From positions 1-64,000 of the forward strand of contig CASELE010000001.1 of assembly GCA_949288735.1 (NCBI GenBank): 64,000 nucleotides of DNA, written 5' to 3'. A model generated the notes under the pieces. That model did not search any database. It was given only the letters and a program-made list of their open reading frames with translations, and was not told where the DNA came from. Shown piece by piece: positions 1 to 8,722 of this stretch (the first letter of the stretch is position 1; every line of letters starts with the position of its first letter). This DNA comes from an uncultured Alistipes sp. (GTDB lineage Bacteria; Bacteroidota; Bacteroidia; Bacteroidales; Rikenellaceae). The position numbers and the translations under genes were made by a program.

Positions 1-46
1 CGCTCCGACGAGCGCGGCGACCGGAAGGAATTGTCTCCGTTCTGCC

Positions 47-1828
47 CTACATGCGCTCTGGTACATCGATACCCAGCAGGGCCATGGCCCTGCTGATGAT
101 GCGGGCCACCTGTGCTGCCAGCTGCAGGCGCATGCGGCGTACTTCGGCATCGGATTCGCGGAGTATCTGATGGTCGTGATAGTAGCCGTTGAACTGCTTG
201 GACAGGTCGTAGGCGTAGGCCGCCACGAGCGAGGGGGCGAAGTTCTCGCCTGCAGCCGCGACCGTTGCGGGATACTCCGAGAGGAGCTTGACGAGTTCGA
301 TCTCTTCGGGGCAGTAGGACGCCGTCGCGGGCCCGTCGATGGCGATGCCCGCCTCGGAGGCCTTGCGCAGCATGGAGCGGATACGTGCGTGCGTATACTG
401 GATAAAGGGACCCGTATTGCCGTTGAAGTCAATCGATTCACGCGGGTCGAAGAGCATGGTCTTCTTGGGGTCTACCTTGAGGATGAAGTATTTGAGAGCA
501 CCGAGTCCTACCATGCGCGACACGGCATCCGCCTCGTCGGCCGTGCATCCGTCGAGCTTGCCCAGTTCGTCGGACATCTCGCGGGCGGTGCGCACCATGT
601 CGGCTATCAGGTCGTCGGCATCGACCACGGTTCCCTCGCGCGACTTCATCTTGCCTTCGGGCAGTTCGACCATGCCGTACGAGAGGTGGAAGATATGGTC
701 GCTCCAGTCGTAGCCCAGTTTCTTGAGGATGAGCTTGAGCACCTGGAAGTGGTAGTTCTGTTCGTTGCCCACGACGTAGATCATCTCGTCGAGCCGGTTA
801 TCCTCGAAGCGGCGGAAGGCGGTGCCCAGATCCTGCGTCATGTAGACCGAGGTGCCGTCGCCGCGCAGCAGCAGCTTCTCGTCGAGCCCGTCGGCCGTGA
901 GATCGATCCATACCGAATTGTCGGGCCGGCGGTAGAATACCCCCTTCTGCAGTCCCTCCTCGACGATGTTCTTGCCGAGCAGATAGGTCTGCGATTCGTA
1001 GTATACCTTGTCGAAGTCGACGCCGAGCGCCTTGTACGTAACGTTGAAACCTTCGTAGACCCATCCGTTCATGGTCTCCCACAGTGCGTAGACCTCCGGA
1101 TCGCGGGCTTCCCAGCGGCGCAGCATCTCCTGGGCTTCGCGCATGATGGGGGCCTCCTTCTTGGCCTCCTCCTCGCTGCGGCCCGACGCCACGAGCTCCT
1201 TCACCTGTTCCTTGTAGTGTTTGTCGAATTCGACGTAGTACTTGCCGACCAGATGATCGCCTTTCATGCCCGACGAGGCGGGTGTCTCTCCGCCACCGTA
1301 GAGCTTCCATGCCAGCATCGACTTGCAGATGTGTATGCCCCGGTCATTGACCAGGTTGGCCTTGATGACCGTATGGCCGTTGGCCTCCAGGATCCGTGCC
1401 ACCGAGTAGCCCAGCAGGTTGTTGCGCACGTGTCCCAGGTGGAGCGGCTTGTTCGTGTTGGGCGACGAATATTCGATCATCACCGTGCGGCCCGTGGAGG
1501 CGGCGCGGCCGAATGCCTCGTCGGCTGCGATCTCGGCGAATCGGGCCTGCCAGAAGGAGCCGTCGAGCGAGAGGTTCAGGAAGCCCTTGATGACGTTGTA
1601 GGAGCGTATCTCGGGCGTGTGGGCCACGACGTGCTCGCCGATCTCCGCGGCGGTTGCTTCGGGCGATTTGCGGCTTCGGCGCAGTAACGGGAAGACCACG
1701 AGCGTATAGTCTCCGTCGAATTCCCTGCGGGTCTTCTGAATCTGCAACTGCCCTGCGTCGAGTTTTCCGTAGAGCTCCTCCACGGAGCGGAGCACGGCGT
1801 CCGCCACGAAGTTTTCTGTCCTTGTCAT
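47..1828 (-). CDS. argS: Arginyl-tRNA synthetase
   Basis: Class I aminoacyl-tRNA synthetase that charges tRNA-Arg with arginine in the cytosol. The 593-residue length is normal for the family. The N-terminal Add-1 domain covers about residues 1-90. The HIGH signature appears as HLGH at residues 130-133 within NTNKPLHLGHVRN. The KMSKS-like loop is present as GKMKSREG at roughly residue 400. The C-terminal anticodon-binding DALR domain ends in LGIDVPERM. Transcription runs leftward from a Bacteroidetes-type promoter just upstream of the start, divergent from the CNNM gene. The gene is complete, and only 46 bases separate its stop from the window edge, so any downstream partner is out of view. 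Confidence 0.97.
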   Translation of the reverse strand: MTRTENFVADAVLRSVEELYGKLDAGQLQIQKTRREFDGDYTLVVFPLLRRSRKSPEATAAEIGEHVVAHTPEIRSYNVIKGFLNLSLDGSFWQARFAEIAADEAFGRAASTGRTVMIEYSSPNTNKPLHLGHVRNNLLGYSVARILEANGHTVIKANLVNDRGIHICKSMLAWKLYGGGETPASSGMKGDHLVGKYYVEFDKHYKEQVKELVASGRSEEEAKKEAPIMREAQEMLRRWEARDPEVYALWETMNGWVYEGFNVTYKALGVDFDKVYYESQTYLLGKNIVEEGLQKGVFYRRPDNSVWIDLTADGLDEKLLLRGDGTSVYMTQDLGTAFRRFEDNRLDEMIYVVGNEQNYHFQVLKLILKKLGYDWSDHIFHLSYGMVELPEGKMKSREGTVVDADDLIADMVRTAREMSDELGKLDGCTADEADAVSRMVGLGALKYFILKVDPKKTMLFDPRESIDFNGNTGPFIQYTHARIRSMLRKASEAGIAIDGPATASYCPEEIELVKLLSEYPATVAAAGENFAPSLVAAYAYDLSKQFNGYYHDHQILRESDAEVRRMRLQLAAQVARIISRAMALLGIDVPERM

Positions 1829-1850
1829 CGTTTCATCGAAAAATTTGCCG

Positions 1851-1880
1851 CAAATTTAGCGTTTTTCGGGCAAAAACCAA
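1851..1880 (-). promoter_or_regulatory. Promoter of argS
   Basis: On the minus strand a perfect TAnnTTTG -7 element (TAAATTTG, 1851-1858) follows a TTGG -33-like box (1877-1880) with an 18-base spacer. It lies 22 bases upstream of the argS start. Confidence 0.6.
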
Positions 1881-1945
1881 TCTTCCGATGCGGTTCCGCC
1901 GTGAAAGAAACCCGTGGCGGTGCTATGATATTTCCGAACAATATG

Positions 1946-1953
1946 TATCTTTG
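1946..1953 (+). promoter_or_regulatory. -7 element upstream of the CNNM/CBS gene
   Basis: TATCTTTG matches the Bacteroidetes -7 consensus TAnnTTTG and sits 23 bases before the ATG. No convincing -33 TTTG box is visible. Confidence 0.5.
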
Positions 1954-1976
1954 TCCCGCTCTACGAACCGATACTT

Positions 1977-3263
1977 ATGGAAATCCTCGTCATACTGCTG
2001 CTTATTCTGCTCAACGGTCTCTTCGCCATGTCGGAGGTGGCGCTCATCTCCGCCCGCAAGTCGAGCCTGAACACGGAGGCGAAACAGGGCAGCAAACGGG
2101 CGCAAAGCGCGCTCCGGCTGGCCGAAGACCCCGACAAGTTCCTCTCGACGGTGCAGATCGGCATTACGCTCATCGGTATTCTTACGGGTATCTATTCGGG
2201 CGACGCGCTCGCCGACCGTTTCGGCGAAGTGCTCGCCTCCACGGGGCTTCCGCTGGCTACGGCCACGACGCTGGCCCAGGCGGTCATCGTTGTCATCGTC
2301 ACCTATGTGACCATAGTCTTCGGCGAGCTGGTGCCCAAGCGTATCGGCATGAATGCCGCAGAGGGTGTGGCCAAGGCCGTTGCGCGGCCCATGCATCTGC
2401 TTTCGGTGGTGGCTTCGCCCTTTGTATGGCTTCTGTCGCGGAGCATCGAGGGTGTCACCCGTCTCATGGGACTTAAGGAGGCCGAGAGCAAGGTGACCGA
2501 GGCGGAAATCAAGTCGATCATCCAGGAGGGGGCCGAGGACGGCGAGGTGCAGGAGGTTGAGCAGCAGATCGTGGGCCGTGTCTTCTCGCTCGGCGACCGC
2601 AAGGTGGAGTCGATCATGACCCACCGAAGCGAGACGGTCTGGATCGACCTTTCGATGACGGCCGACAGCATCCGCAAGCTGGTCGAGGAGAGTCCCCACA
2701 ACCGTTATCCGGTAGCCAGCGGGAGCCTCGATCGTGTGGAGGGCGTGGTCTATCTGAAGGACCTCTTCGCCCACATCGGAGACGCCGACTTCTCGGTGGC
2801 CAAAATCATGCAGCCGGCCAAGTACTTCCACGAGGAGACCGAGGTATACAACGCCCTCGAACAGCTCCGCAACGAGCATCTCGGCTACGGAATCGTCTGT
2901 GACGAGTTCGGTGTCACGCAGGGCATCGTCACGCTGCGCGACGTGCTCGAGGCGCTTATCGGCACCATGCCCGAGGAGCGTGAGGAGCCCGATATCGTGC
3001 CGCGCAGCGACGGCAGCGCGCTGGTCGACGGACAGTGTCCCTTCTACGACTTCCTCTGTTATTTCGGAGTCGAGGATGTCTTTCCGCACAGCGAATACAA
3101 TACCATCAGCGGACTGATTCTCGATGAACTGGAGCATATTCCGCAGACGGGCGAGCAGCTCGTATGGAACACGTTCCATTTCGAGATCGTGGATATGGAC
3201 GGCGCCCGTATCGACAAGATTCTCGTGAGCAGGACCGGGGAGGAAGAGGAGAAGAAGGCATGA
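1977..3263 (+). CDS. CNNM/HlyC-CorC family membrane protein with CBS pair
   Basis: Integral membrane protein of the family annotated as hemolysin, TlyC or CorC; members are linked to divalent cation (Mg/Co) efflux or sensing rather than proven hemolysis. The 428 residues show a DUF21/CNNM domain with several hydrophobic segments in about residues 1-180 (first helix MEILVILLLILLNGLFAMSE). A cytoplasmic CBS pair follows at about 200-325 (GDRKVESIMTHRSETVW, then RNEHLGYGIVCDEFG), and a CorC_HlyC domain at about 340-420. The ATG lies 23 bases after a -7 element. The stop overlaps the dihydrouridine synthase start in an ATGA arrangement, implying translational coupling. The transported ion cannot be read from sequence. 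Confidence 0.9.
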   Translation: MEILVILLLILLNGLFAMSEVALISARKSSLNTEAKQGSKRAQSALRLAEDPDKFLSTVQIGITLIGILTGIYSGDALADRFGEVLASTGLPLATATTLAQAVIVVIVTYVTIVFGELVPKRIGMNAAEGVAKAVARPMHLLSVVASPFVWLLSRSIEGVTRLMGLKEAESKVTEAEIKSIIQEGAEDGEVQEVEQQIVGRVFSLGDRKVESIMTHRSETVWIDLSMTADSIRKLVEESPHNRYPVASGSLDRVEGVVYLKDLFAHIGDADFSVAKIMQPAKYFHEETEVYNALEQLRNEHLGYGIVCDEFGVTQGIVTLRDVLEALIGTMPEEREEPDIVPRSDGSALVDGQCPFYDFLCYFGVEDVFPHSEYNTISGLILDELEHIPQTGEQLVWNTFHFEIVDMDGARIDKILVSRTGEEEEKKA

Positions 3264-4282
3264 GGATAGCCGGTATCGAGTTGGGCGAGCGCCCGCTCTT
3301 CCTCGCTCCGATGGAGGATGTGACGGATCCTTCGTTCCGTTACATGTGCAAGCGTTTCGGGGCCGATATGGTCTATACCGAGTTCATCTCGGCCGACGGT
3401 CTGATACGCGATGCGGCCAAGTCGCTTGCCAAGCTGCGTATCGACGACACGGAGCGTCCCGTGGGTATCCAGATTTATGGAAACCGCATCGAGCCGATGG
3501 TCGAAGCGGCCCGTATGGCGGAGGCGGCGGGTCCGGATCTGATCGACATCAACTTCGGCTGTCCGGTGAAGAAGATTGCCGGCCGGGGGGCCGGTTCGGG
3601 CATGATGCGCGACGTACCGCTCATGGTCGAGATGACGCGCCGCATCGTGGAGGCCGTGCGGCTGCCCGTGACGGTGAAGACCCGCCTGGGATGGGACGAG
3701 GAGTCGAAGAACATCGTGGAGGTGGCGCTTAGACTGCAGGATACGGGTATTGCCGCCCTGACGATTCACGGAAGGACGCGTGCGCAGATGTACCGAGGCG
3801 AGGCGGACTGGAGACTCATCGGCGAGGTGAAGCGCCATCCGCAGATCAGGATTCCGATTATCGGCAACGGAGATGTCGATTCGGGTCCGCGCGCCCGCGA
3901 GATGTTCGACCGCTACGGCGTGGACGGCGTGATGATAGGTCGGGCAACCTATGGCCGTCCGTGGATTTTCCGCGAGATCAGACACTACCTTGCCACGGGT
4001 GAGGAGCTGCCTCAGCCCTCCGTACGCGAACGGGTGGCCATCGCTCGCGAGCATCTGGCCAAATCGATCGAGATAAAGGGCGGGTATGTCGGTGTAATCG
4101 AGATGCGCCGCCATCTCTCGAACTATTTCAAGGGACTGCCCGACTTCAAGGGCACGCGGTTGAAGCTCGTTACTCTTACGGATATTCCAGAACTTTTTGC
4201 CACGCTCGATTCGATTGCCGATCGCTGGGGCGACTTCGACGCTTCGCATACGGTCCCCGCGCCGTTGTCGCACGACCTCTGA
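3260..4282 (+). CDS. dusB: tRNA-dihydrouridine synthase (NifR3/DusB type)
   Basis: FMN enzyme that reduces uridine to dihydrouridine in the tRNA D-loop using NADPH. The 340-residue protein opens with the Dus signature LFLAPMEDVTDPSFR. The catalytic Cys is C101 in INFGCPVKKIAGRGAG, with flavin phosphate-binding segments IIGNGDV and GVMIGRATYGRPW in the TIM barrel. An in-frame upstream start exists, but the ATG chosen overlaps the preceding stop (ATGA) and puts the family N-terminus in register. It is second in an operon with the CNNM gene, a pairing that looks like shared transcription rather than shared pathway. Assignment to DusB rather than another Dus subfamily rests on the NifR3-like motifs. 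Confidence 0.92.
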   Translation: MRIAGIELGERPLFLAPMEDVTDPSFRYMCKRFGADMVYTEFISADGLIRDAAKSLAKLRIDDTERPVGIQIYGNRIEPMVEAARMAEAAGPDLIDINFGCPVKKIAGRGAGSGMMRDVPLMVEMTRRIVEAVRLPVTVKTRLGWDEESKNIVEVALRLQDTGIAALTIHGRTRAQMYRGEADWRLIGEVKRHPQIRIPIIGNGDVDSGPRAREMFDRYGVDGVMIGRATYGRPWIFREIRHYLATGEELPQPSVRERVAIAREHLAKSIEIKGGYVGVIEMRRHLSNYFKGLPDFKGTRLKLVTLTDIPELFATLDSIADRWGDFDASHTVPAPLSHDL

Positions 4283-4336
4283 GCCCCTACCCTTCCGGTA
4301 CGTTTCCGCCGGTCGGCGCTGGGTCATGCGGAGTTG

Positions 4337-4371
4337 CCGGCCGGGCATCGGGAATTTCCCCGTCCGGTTTT
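4337..4371 (+). terminator. Possible terminator after dusB
   Basis: CCGG-C-CGGG (4337-4345) can pair with CCCG-T-CCGG (4359-4367), followed by TTTT. The T run overlaps the -33 box of the rho promoter, so terminator and promoter would share bases. The stem is short and has one mismatch. Confidence 0.4.
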
Positions 4372-4398
4372 GCTTTTTGAAATAAAGCGCTATCTTTG
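4369..4398 (+). promoter_or_regulatory. Promoter of rho
   Basis: TTTG (4369-4372), an 18-base spacer and TATCTTTG (4391-4398) fit the Bacteroidetes housekeeping promoter. This leaves a leader of roughly 55-60 bases before the rho ATG and puts an upstream in-frame start too close to the promoter. Confidence 0.65.
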
Positions 4399-4463
4399 CG
4401 TTCGGAAATTCCGGGTTGTCGGACGACCGTCCGACAAGACAATCTTTTAGGATATACTTTTTT

Positions 4464-6065
4464 ATGCAGGATTTGAAGGCGCTCGAGGGCAAGACCCTCG
4501 TCGAATTGCGCGAAATAGGCCGGTCCGTCGGGCTTACCAACGTGATGGTCAAGAAACGCGAACTGATAGAACGGATTGTCGCCGCCTCGACCGGCGACGG
4601 CGCGGCGGCGCTTCCCGAACCGGCGGCTGTGCCGCAGCCGGCCCGGCGCGGACGCCGTCCCCGTATCGCCGTGACGGAGACGACGGCCGAAGCTCCGGTG
4701 TCCGGACCGGTCGGAACGGCTTCCGAGACGCTTCCCGAAGCTGCCTCCGATGCCGTCGGAGCCGAAGGTCCGCATCCCGCCGGACCCGAAGAGCGGCCGT
4801 CCGAGCCCAAGCGTCGCGGACGCAAACCCAAAGTGCGGCCCGAGGAGACGGCGGCTGCCGCGCATCCCGAGAGCGGACACGAAGCGGAACCCGCACATCC
4901 CCAGAACCGTCCGTCGCTCGATGACGAGGTGATTACCAAGGATGACTTTGCCGGCGAAATCGAGGGCGAGGGGGTGCTGGAGATCATGCCCGACGGTTAC
5001 GGGTTCCTCCGCTCGGCCGATTACAACTACCTCAATTCGCCTGACGACATCTATGTTTCGCCGTCGCAGATCAAGCTCTTCGGTCTGAAGGCGGGCGATA
5101 CGGTGCTGGGCACCATCCGTCCGCCGCGCGAAGGAGAGAAGTACTTCCCGCTCGTGCGTGTAACCGAGATCAACGGTCTGAAGCCCGAGTACATACGCGA
5201 CCGCGTGCAGTTCGAGTACATGACGCCGCTGTTCCCGAGCGAGAAATTCTGTCTGACGGGCAAGGGCCACAACAATCTCTCGACACGTATCGTCGATCTC
5301 TTCTCCCCCATCGGCAAGGGTCAGCGCGGTCTGATCGTGGCGCAGCCCAAGACGGGCAAGACGATGCTCATGACGTCGATTATCAACGCCATCGCCGACA
5401 ACCATCCCGAGGTCTACATCATCGTGCTGCTGATCGACGAGCGTCCCGAGGAGGTGACCGAAATGGCTCGCAACACGAAGGCCGAGGTGGTGGCGTCGAC
5501 CTTCGACGAGCAGGCGTCGCGCCATGTGAAGGTGGCCGAGATGGTGCTTGAAAAGGCGAAGCGTATGGTCGAGTGCGGCCACGACGTGGTGATCTTCCTC
5601 GATTCCATCACGCGTCTCGCCCGTGCCTACAACTCTGTACAGCCCGCTTCGGGCAAGGTCCTTTCGGGCGGTGTCGATGCCAATGCGCTTCACAAGCCCA
5701 AGCGTTTCTTCGGTGCGGCCCGCAATACGGAGGAGAAGGGTTCGCTGACGATTATCGCCACTGCTCTGATCGATACCGGTTCGAAGATGGACGAGGTGAT
5801 TTTCGAGGAGTTCAAGGGTACGGGCAACATGGAACTGCAGCTCGACCGCAGACTGGCCAACAAGCGGGTCTATCCGGCTGTCGACGTCATCGCATCGGGT
5901 ACGCGGCGCGAGGATCTGCTGTTGCCGCGCGAGGTGATGAACCGCACGTGGGTGCTGCGCAAGTACCTGTCGGACATGACACCCGTGGAAGCCATGGAGT
6001 TTCTGCAGAAGCAGATGAATCTGACCGATACCAACGAGGAGTTCCTCGCCACGATGAACCACTGA
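4464..6065 (+). CDS. rho: Transcription termination factor Rho
   Basis: Hexameric RNA helicase that ends transcription at factor-dependent sites. The start [10 protein letters not shown] fits the Rho N-terminal helical domain (about 1-43). Residues about 44-155 form a low-complexity Pro/Ala/Glu-rich insert with two basic AT-hook-like patches, RRGRRPR at 61-67 and KRRGRKPK at 116-123. An S1/cold-shock RNA-binding domain follows (about 168-235, [13 protein letters not shown]), then the RecA-like ATPase with Walker A AQPKTGKT (293-300) and Walker [17 protein letters not shown]. At 533 residues it is longer than E. coli Rho (419) because of the insert. The stop overlaps the next ATG by one base (TGATG). 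Confidence 0.97.
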   Translation: MQDLKALEGKTLVELREIGRSVGLTNVMVKKRELIERIVAASTGDGAAALPEPAAVPQPARRGRRPRIAVTETTAEAPVSGPVGTASETLPEAASDAVGAEGPHPAGPEERPSEPKRRGRKPKVRPEETAAAAHPESGHEAEPAHPQNRPSLDDEVITKDDFAGEIEGEGVLEIMPDGYGFLRSADYNYLNSPDDIYVSPSQIKLFGLKAGDTVLGTIRPPREGEKYFPLVRVTEINGLKPEYIRDRVQFEYMTPLFPSEKFCLTGKGHNNLSTRIVDLFSPIGKGQRGLIVAQPKTGKTMLMTSIINAIADNHPEVYIIVLLIDERPEEVTEMARNTKAEVVASTFDEQASRHVKVAEMVLEKAKRMVECGHDVVIFLDSITRLARAYNSVQPASGKVLSGGVDANALHKPKRFFGAARNTEEKGSLTIIATALIDTGSKMDEVIFEEFKGTGNMELQLDRRLANKRVYPAVDVIASGTRREDLLLPREVMNRTWVLRKYLSDMTPVEAMEFLQKQMNLTDTNEEFLATMNH

Positions 6066-6853
6066 TGCGGATGAGACGGATATTCGCCCTGGCCTGTGCG
6101 TTGCTCGTGACCGTGCAGGGGCTGATGGCCTGGGGACAGAAGGGACACGATGTTGTGGCACGGATTGCCGAACGCCACCTGTCGCCCGCCGTGGCGGCAC
6201 GGGTCGCTGCCGTACTTGACGGTAAGTCGCCGGTCTACTGGGCCAACTGGATGGATCAGGCCAGCCATACGCCCGAGTATGCGGGGACACTGACGTGGCA
6301 CTATGTCAACATCCCCGAGGGGGGCGGGACGGCCGATGCAGTACGTCCTCCCGAGGGCGATCTGCTGACGGCCGTCGGCAGAATCGTGGCCGGATTGAAA
6401 GGCGGACGCCTGTCGCCGGACGAGGAGGCCGTCGCACTTCGCATGCTCGTCCATCTGCTCGGCGACATGCACTGTCCGATGCACACCGGAAGACCCGGCG
6501 ATCGAGGCGGCAACGATATTGCGGTCTCCTTCTTCGGCGAACCCACCAATCTTCATGCTGTGTGGGATACGGAGCTTGTCGAGGCGGCGCACCGCTGGAG
6601 CTACACGGAGTGGGCCGAGCAGATCGACCGCGTGACGCCCGCCGAACAGCGCGGCATGGCGGCCGGCACGCCGGAGCAATGGGTGGAGGAGTGCCATCGG
6701 CTGTGCGAGGAGATCTACCGCACGACACCCGCCGGGGATGATCTTTCGTACGACTATGTGGCTGCAGCGGCGCCCCTCATCGAACGGCAGTTGCTGCGCG
6801 GCGGGGTGCGGCTGGCACGCCTGCTCGACGAGATCTACGGCCGGGAGCGGTGA
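6065..6853 (+). CDS. Secreted S1/P1-type zinc nuclease
   Basis: Predicted periplasmic or extracellular phosphodiesterase for single-stranded nucleic acids and 3'-nucleotides. The 262-residue precursor has a signal peptide (about 1-22). The mature protein would begin with the family's conserved Trp (W23) and His (H28) in AWGQKGHDVVARIAERHL. Other expected trinuclear-zinc ligands are visible in LTWHYVNIP, HLLGDMHCPMHTGR and NLHAVWDTEL. The ATG overlaps the rho stop, so expression may be coupled to rho, an unexpected pairing. A second ATG two codons later is also possible. About 170 bases separate its stop from the next strong terminator. Substrate preference is inferred from the family. Confidence 0.9.
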   Translation: MRMRRIFALACALLVTVQGLMAWGQKGHDVVARIAERHLSPAVAARVAAVLDGKSPVYWANWMDQASHTPEYAGTLTWHYVNIPEGGGTADAVRPPEGDLLTAVGRIVAGLKGGRLSPDEEAVALRMLVHLLGDMHCPMHTGRPGDRGGNDIAVSFFGEPTNLHAVWDTELVEAAHRWSYTEWAEQIDRVTPAEQRGMAAGTPEQWVEECHRLCEEIYRTTPAGDDLSYDYVAAAAPLIERQLLRGGVRLARLLDEIYGRER

Positions 6854-6941
6854 GAAGGACCTGAGACCTTTGCCGGTACCTGATTGTAGGGATATGCCAA
6901 CCATCGAAATACACACTACAGGCGATTGTACGGTTCGGCCG

Positions 6942-7051
6942 AATCCACGACCTTTGCATCGTAGACAATGATTCAGAAATAGCCGTTTCGCATTGTTTGT
7001 ATTGTTAATGTTTGTGTGTGAGAAAGCCCTCTCTTCGGAGAGGGCTTTTTT
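6942..7051 (+). other. Possible small RNA or long 3' UTR
   Basis: A non-coding stretch starts near a GACCTTTG sequence (one mismatch to TAnnTTTG, about 6949-6956) and ends at a strong terminator. If that element is used, the product would be an RNA of about 90 nt. It could equally be the 3' UTR of the nuclease gene. I see no convincing reading frame or known RNA family here. Confidence 0.25.
7023..7051 (+). terminator. Strong intrinsic terminator
   Basis: AAGCCCTCTC (7024-7033), a TTCG tetraloop, and GAGAGGGCTT (7038-7047) form a perfect 10-bp stem followed by a T run. It closes the rho/nuclease unit or an RNA transcribed from just upstream. Confidence 0.85.
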
Positions 7052-7114
7052 GTACGTGCTCCGTCGGACCCGGCCCCGTCGCCCGCGCGTCGGCAGCATG
7101 CGCATGCCTCATTC

Positions 7115-7154
7115 CGTTTCGGGCCGGAACGAGGAGGTCTCTTTGCCCGAAACG
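7115..7154. repeat. 10-bp inverted repeat upstream of the porin/imelysin operon
   Basis: CGTTTCGGGC (7115-7124) and GCCCGAAACG (7145-7154) are perfect inverted copies separated by 20 bases. They lie between the terminator and the operon promoter, so they could be a regulator site rather than an RNA terminator; no T run follows. Confidence 0.5.
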
Positions 7155-7182
7155 TGAAAACCGCCGGTTCACGGTATCCCCA

Positions 7183-7225
7183 TTTTTACTGATCCGGAGC
7201 ATGGCCGAGGGGCTTTTTTACTGAT
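7183..7225 (+). repeat. 11-bp direct repeat upstream of the porin/imelysin promoter
   Basis: TTTTTACTGAT occurs at 7183-7193 and again at 7215-7225. The 32-base offset is close to three helical turns. The second copy ends nine bases before the -33 region, a typical position for an activator or repressor pair. The regulator is unknown. Confidence 0.5.
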
Positions 7226-7233
7226 TATTCGGG

Positions 7234-7265
7234 ATTGACCGGACCTTTGACGTACTCTACTTTTG
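7234..7265 (+). promoter_or_regulatory. Promoter of the porin/imelysin operon
   Basis: ATTGACC (from 7234) and TACTTTTG (7258-7265, a match to TAnnTTTG) are spaced like a Bacteroidetes promoter. They lie 27 bases before the porin ATG. Confidence 0.55.
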
Positions 7266-7291
7266 CAGTGTAAATCAAAGGAAAAGCATCC

Positions 7292-8686
7292 ATGAAATTA
7301 CAACTCTTACTACTCTCTGCCCTGGCCGTTCCGTTCGTCGTCGCGGCCCAGGAGCAATTGTCGCCCGGAGAGCTCGAATCGTTGAAGGCTGAAATCAAGG
7401 AGGAGCTGCGGAGTGAACTGCGTTCCGAAATGGAGGAGCAGATACGCGACGGGGTTTCGGCCGAGAACCGCAGAAGAGCCGACCGGCCGTCACGCCTGAC
7501 AATAGGCGGATACGGCGAAGCGGTCATGTCGCGCAACTTCTACAGCGACAACTATCTGCGCTATCTCTATCCCGAGAATTACAAGGACGACCGGAGCCAC
7601 GGCCGGTTCGATCTGCCGCATGTGGTAATCTATCTGGGCTACGACTTCGGTCGCGGCTGGTCGATGGGGACCGAAATAGAGTTCGAGCACGGCGGCACGG
7701 AGAGTGCCTACGAAATAGAGTTCGAGGAGGGAGGCGAGTACGAATCGGAGGTCGAACGTGGCGGCGAAGTGGCACTCGAGCAGTTCTGGATTCAGAAGAG
7801 TTTCATGCCCCAGCTCAATCTGCGTCTGGGCCACATGGTCGTTCCCGTTGGGGCGACCAATGCGCACCATGCGCCCACCGAGTTTTTCGGAACATATCGT
7901 CCCGAGGGGGAGAATACGGTGCTTCCCTGTACGTGGCACGAGACCGGTATCGCTCTGTGGGGCGAGACGGGCGACTGGCGCTACGAGGTGATGTTTCTGC
8001 CGGGTCTGGATTCCGACCGTTTCGGCGACAACGTGTGGATTGCCGGCGGAGCGGGCAGCCCCTACGAGTTCAAGATAGGCAACGCCTATGCGGGTGCCTT
8101 CCGCGTGGACAACCGTTCCGTCGCCGGCCTGCGCCTGAGTCTGAGCGGTTATGCGGGCAACAGTTTCAGCAATACGCTGAGCCGGGTGCGTACCGATGCC
8201 TACGAGAAGGTGAGCGGCACGGTGCTGCTCGGTTCGTTCGACTTCTGCTACGACGATCATGACTGGATTGTCCGCGGAAACTTCGACTACGGACATTTGA
8301 GCGATGCGGGCGAAATTTCGCGTTTCAACCGACGTCTGCCCAATGCCTCGACCTCGCCTCAGCAGTATGTGGGTTCGGATGCCGTCGCCACGGGTCTCGA
8401 GGCCGGATACGACATCTTCTCCCGGATCGATGCCCTGCATAAGCGGAACCAGCGTTTCTATGTTTTCGGCCGTTACGAATTCTACGATTCGATGTTCAAG
8501 ACCGATGCCTCGGTCGTTCCACAGGAGTGGTGCGGCCGGCAGCGTGTGGCCGTGGGTGTGAACTACTACCCCATCCGCAACGTAGTGATAAAGGCCGAGT
8601 ATGCCGTCGGACTGCTCAGGGCGCCGTTCAATAACGAACCCTCCTTCTCGCTCGGTGTCGCCTATTCGGGCATTTTCCGCAGATAA
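7292..8686 (+). CDS. Outer-membrane porin-like beta-barrel protein
   Basis: Predicted outer-membrane channel of 464 residues. An N-terminal signal peptide (about 1-19, ending VVAAQE) is followed by a charged helical stretch at about 24-60 (ELESLKAEIKEELRSEL), as in trimeric OprO/OprP-like porins with a coiled-coil neck. The rest alternates aromatic, Gly-rich segments typical of beta strands, for example TIGGYGEAVMSRNFY and YAVGLLRAPFNNEPSF. It is first in a likely operon with an imelysin, a di-haem lipoprotein and possibly ccsBA, so a role in passage of iron or haem is inferred from context. No motif proves the substrate. The gap to the imelysin ATG is 36 bases. Confidence 0.75.
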   Translation: MKLQLLLLSALAVPFVVAAQEQLSPGELESLKAEIKEELRSELRSEMEEQIRDGVSAENRRRADRPSRLTIGGYGEAVMSRNFYSDNYLRYLYPENYKDDRSHGRFDLPHVVIYLGYDFGRGWSMGTEIEFEHGGTESAYEIEFEEGGEYESEVERGGEVALEQFWIQKSFMPQLNLRLGHMVVPVGATNAHHAPTEFFGTYRPEGENTVLPCTWHETGIALWGETGDWRYEVMFLPGLDSDRFGDNVWIAGGAGSPYEFKIGNAYAGAFRVDNRSVAGLRLSLSGYAGNSFSNTLSRVRTDAYEKVSGTVLLGSFDFCYDDHDWIVRGNFDYGHLSDAGEISRFNRRLPNASTSPQQYVGSDAVATGLEAGYDIFSRIDALHKRNQRFYVFGRYEFYDSMFKTDASVVPQEWCGRQRVAVGVNYYPIRNVVIKAEYAVGLLRAPFNNEPSFSLGVAYSGIFRR

Positions 8687-8722
8687 GGACGAATGATTAC
8701 CATTAACCAAATAAACAGACGT

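Noticed and set aside
3059..4987. Minus-strand frame spanning dusB and the rho promoter
   Set aside because: It covers conserved plus-strand genes and a promoter; the translation has no recognisable domain.
7005..7224. Small frames in the region before the porin
   Set aside because: They cross the terminator and the repeats, have Arg/Cys-rich translations and no ribosome-site or homology support.
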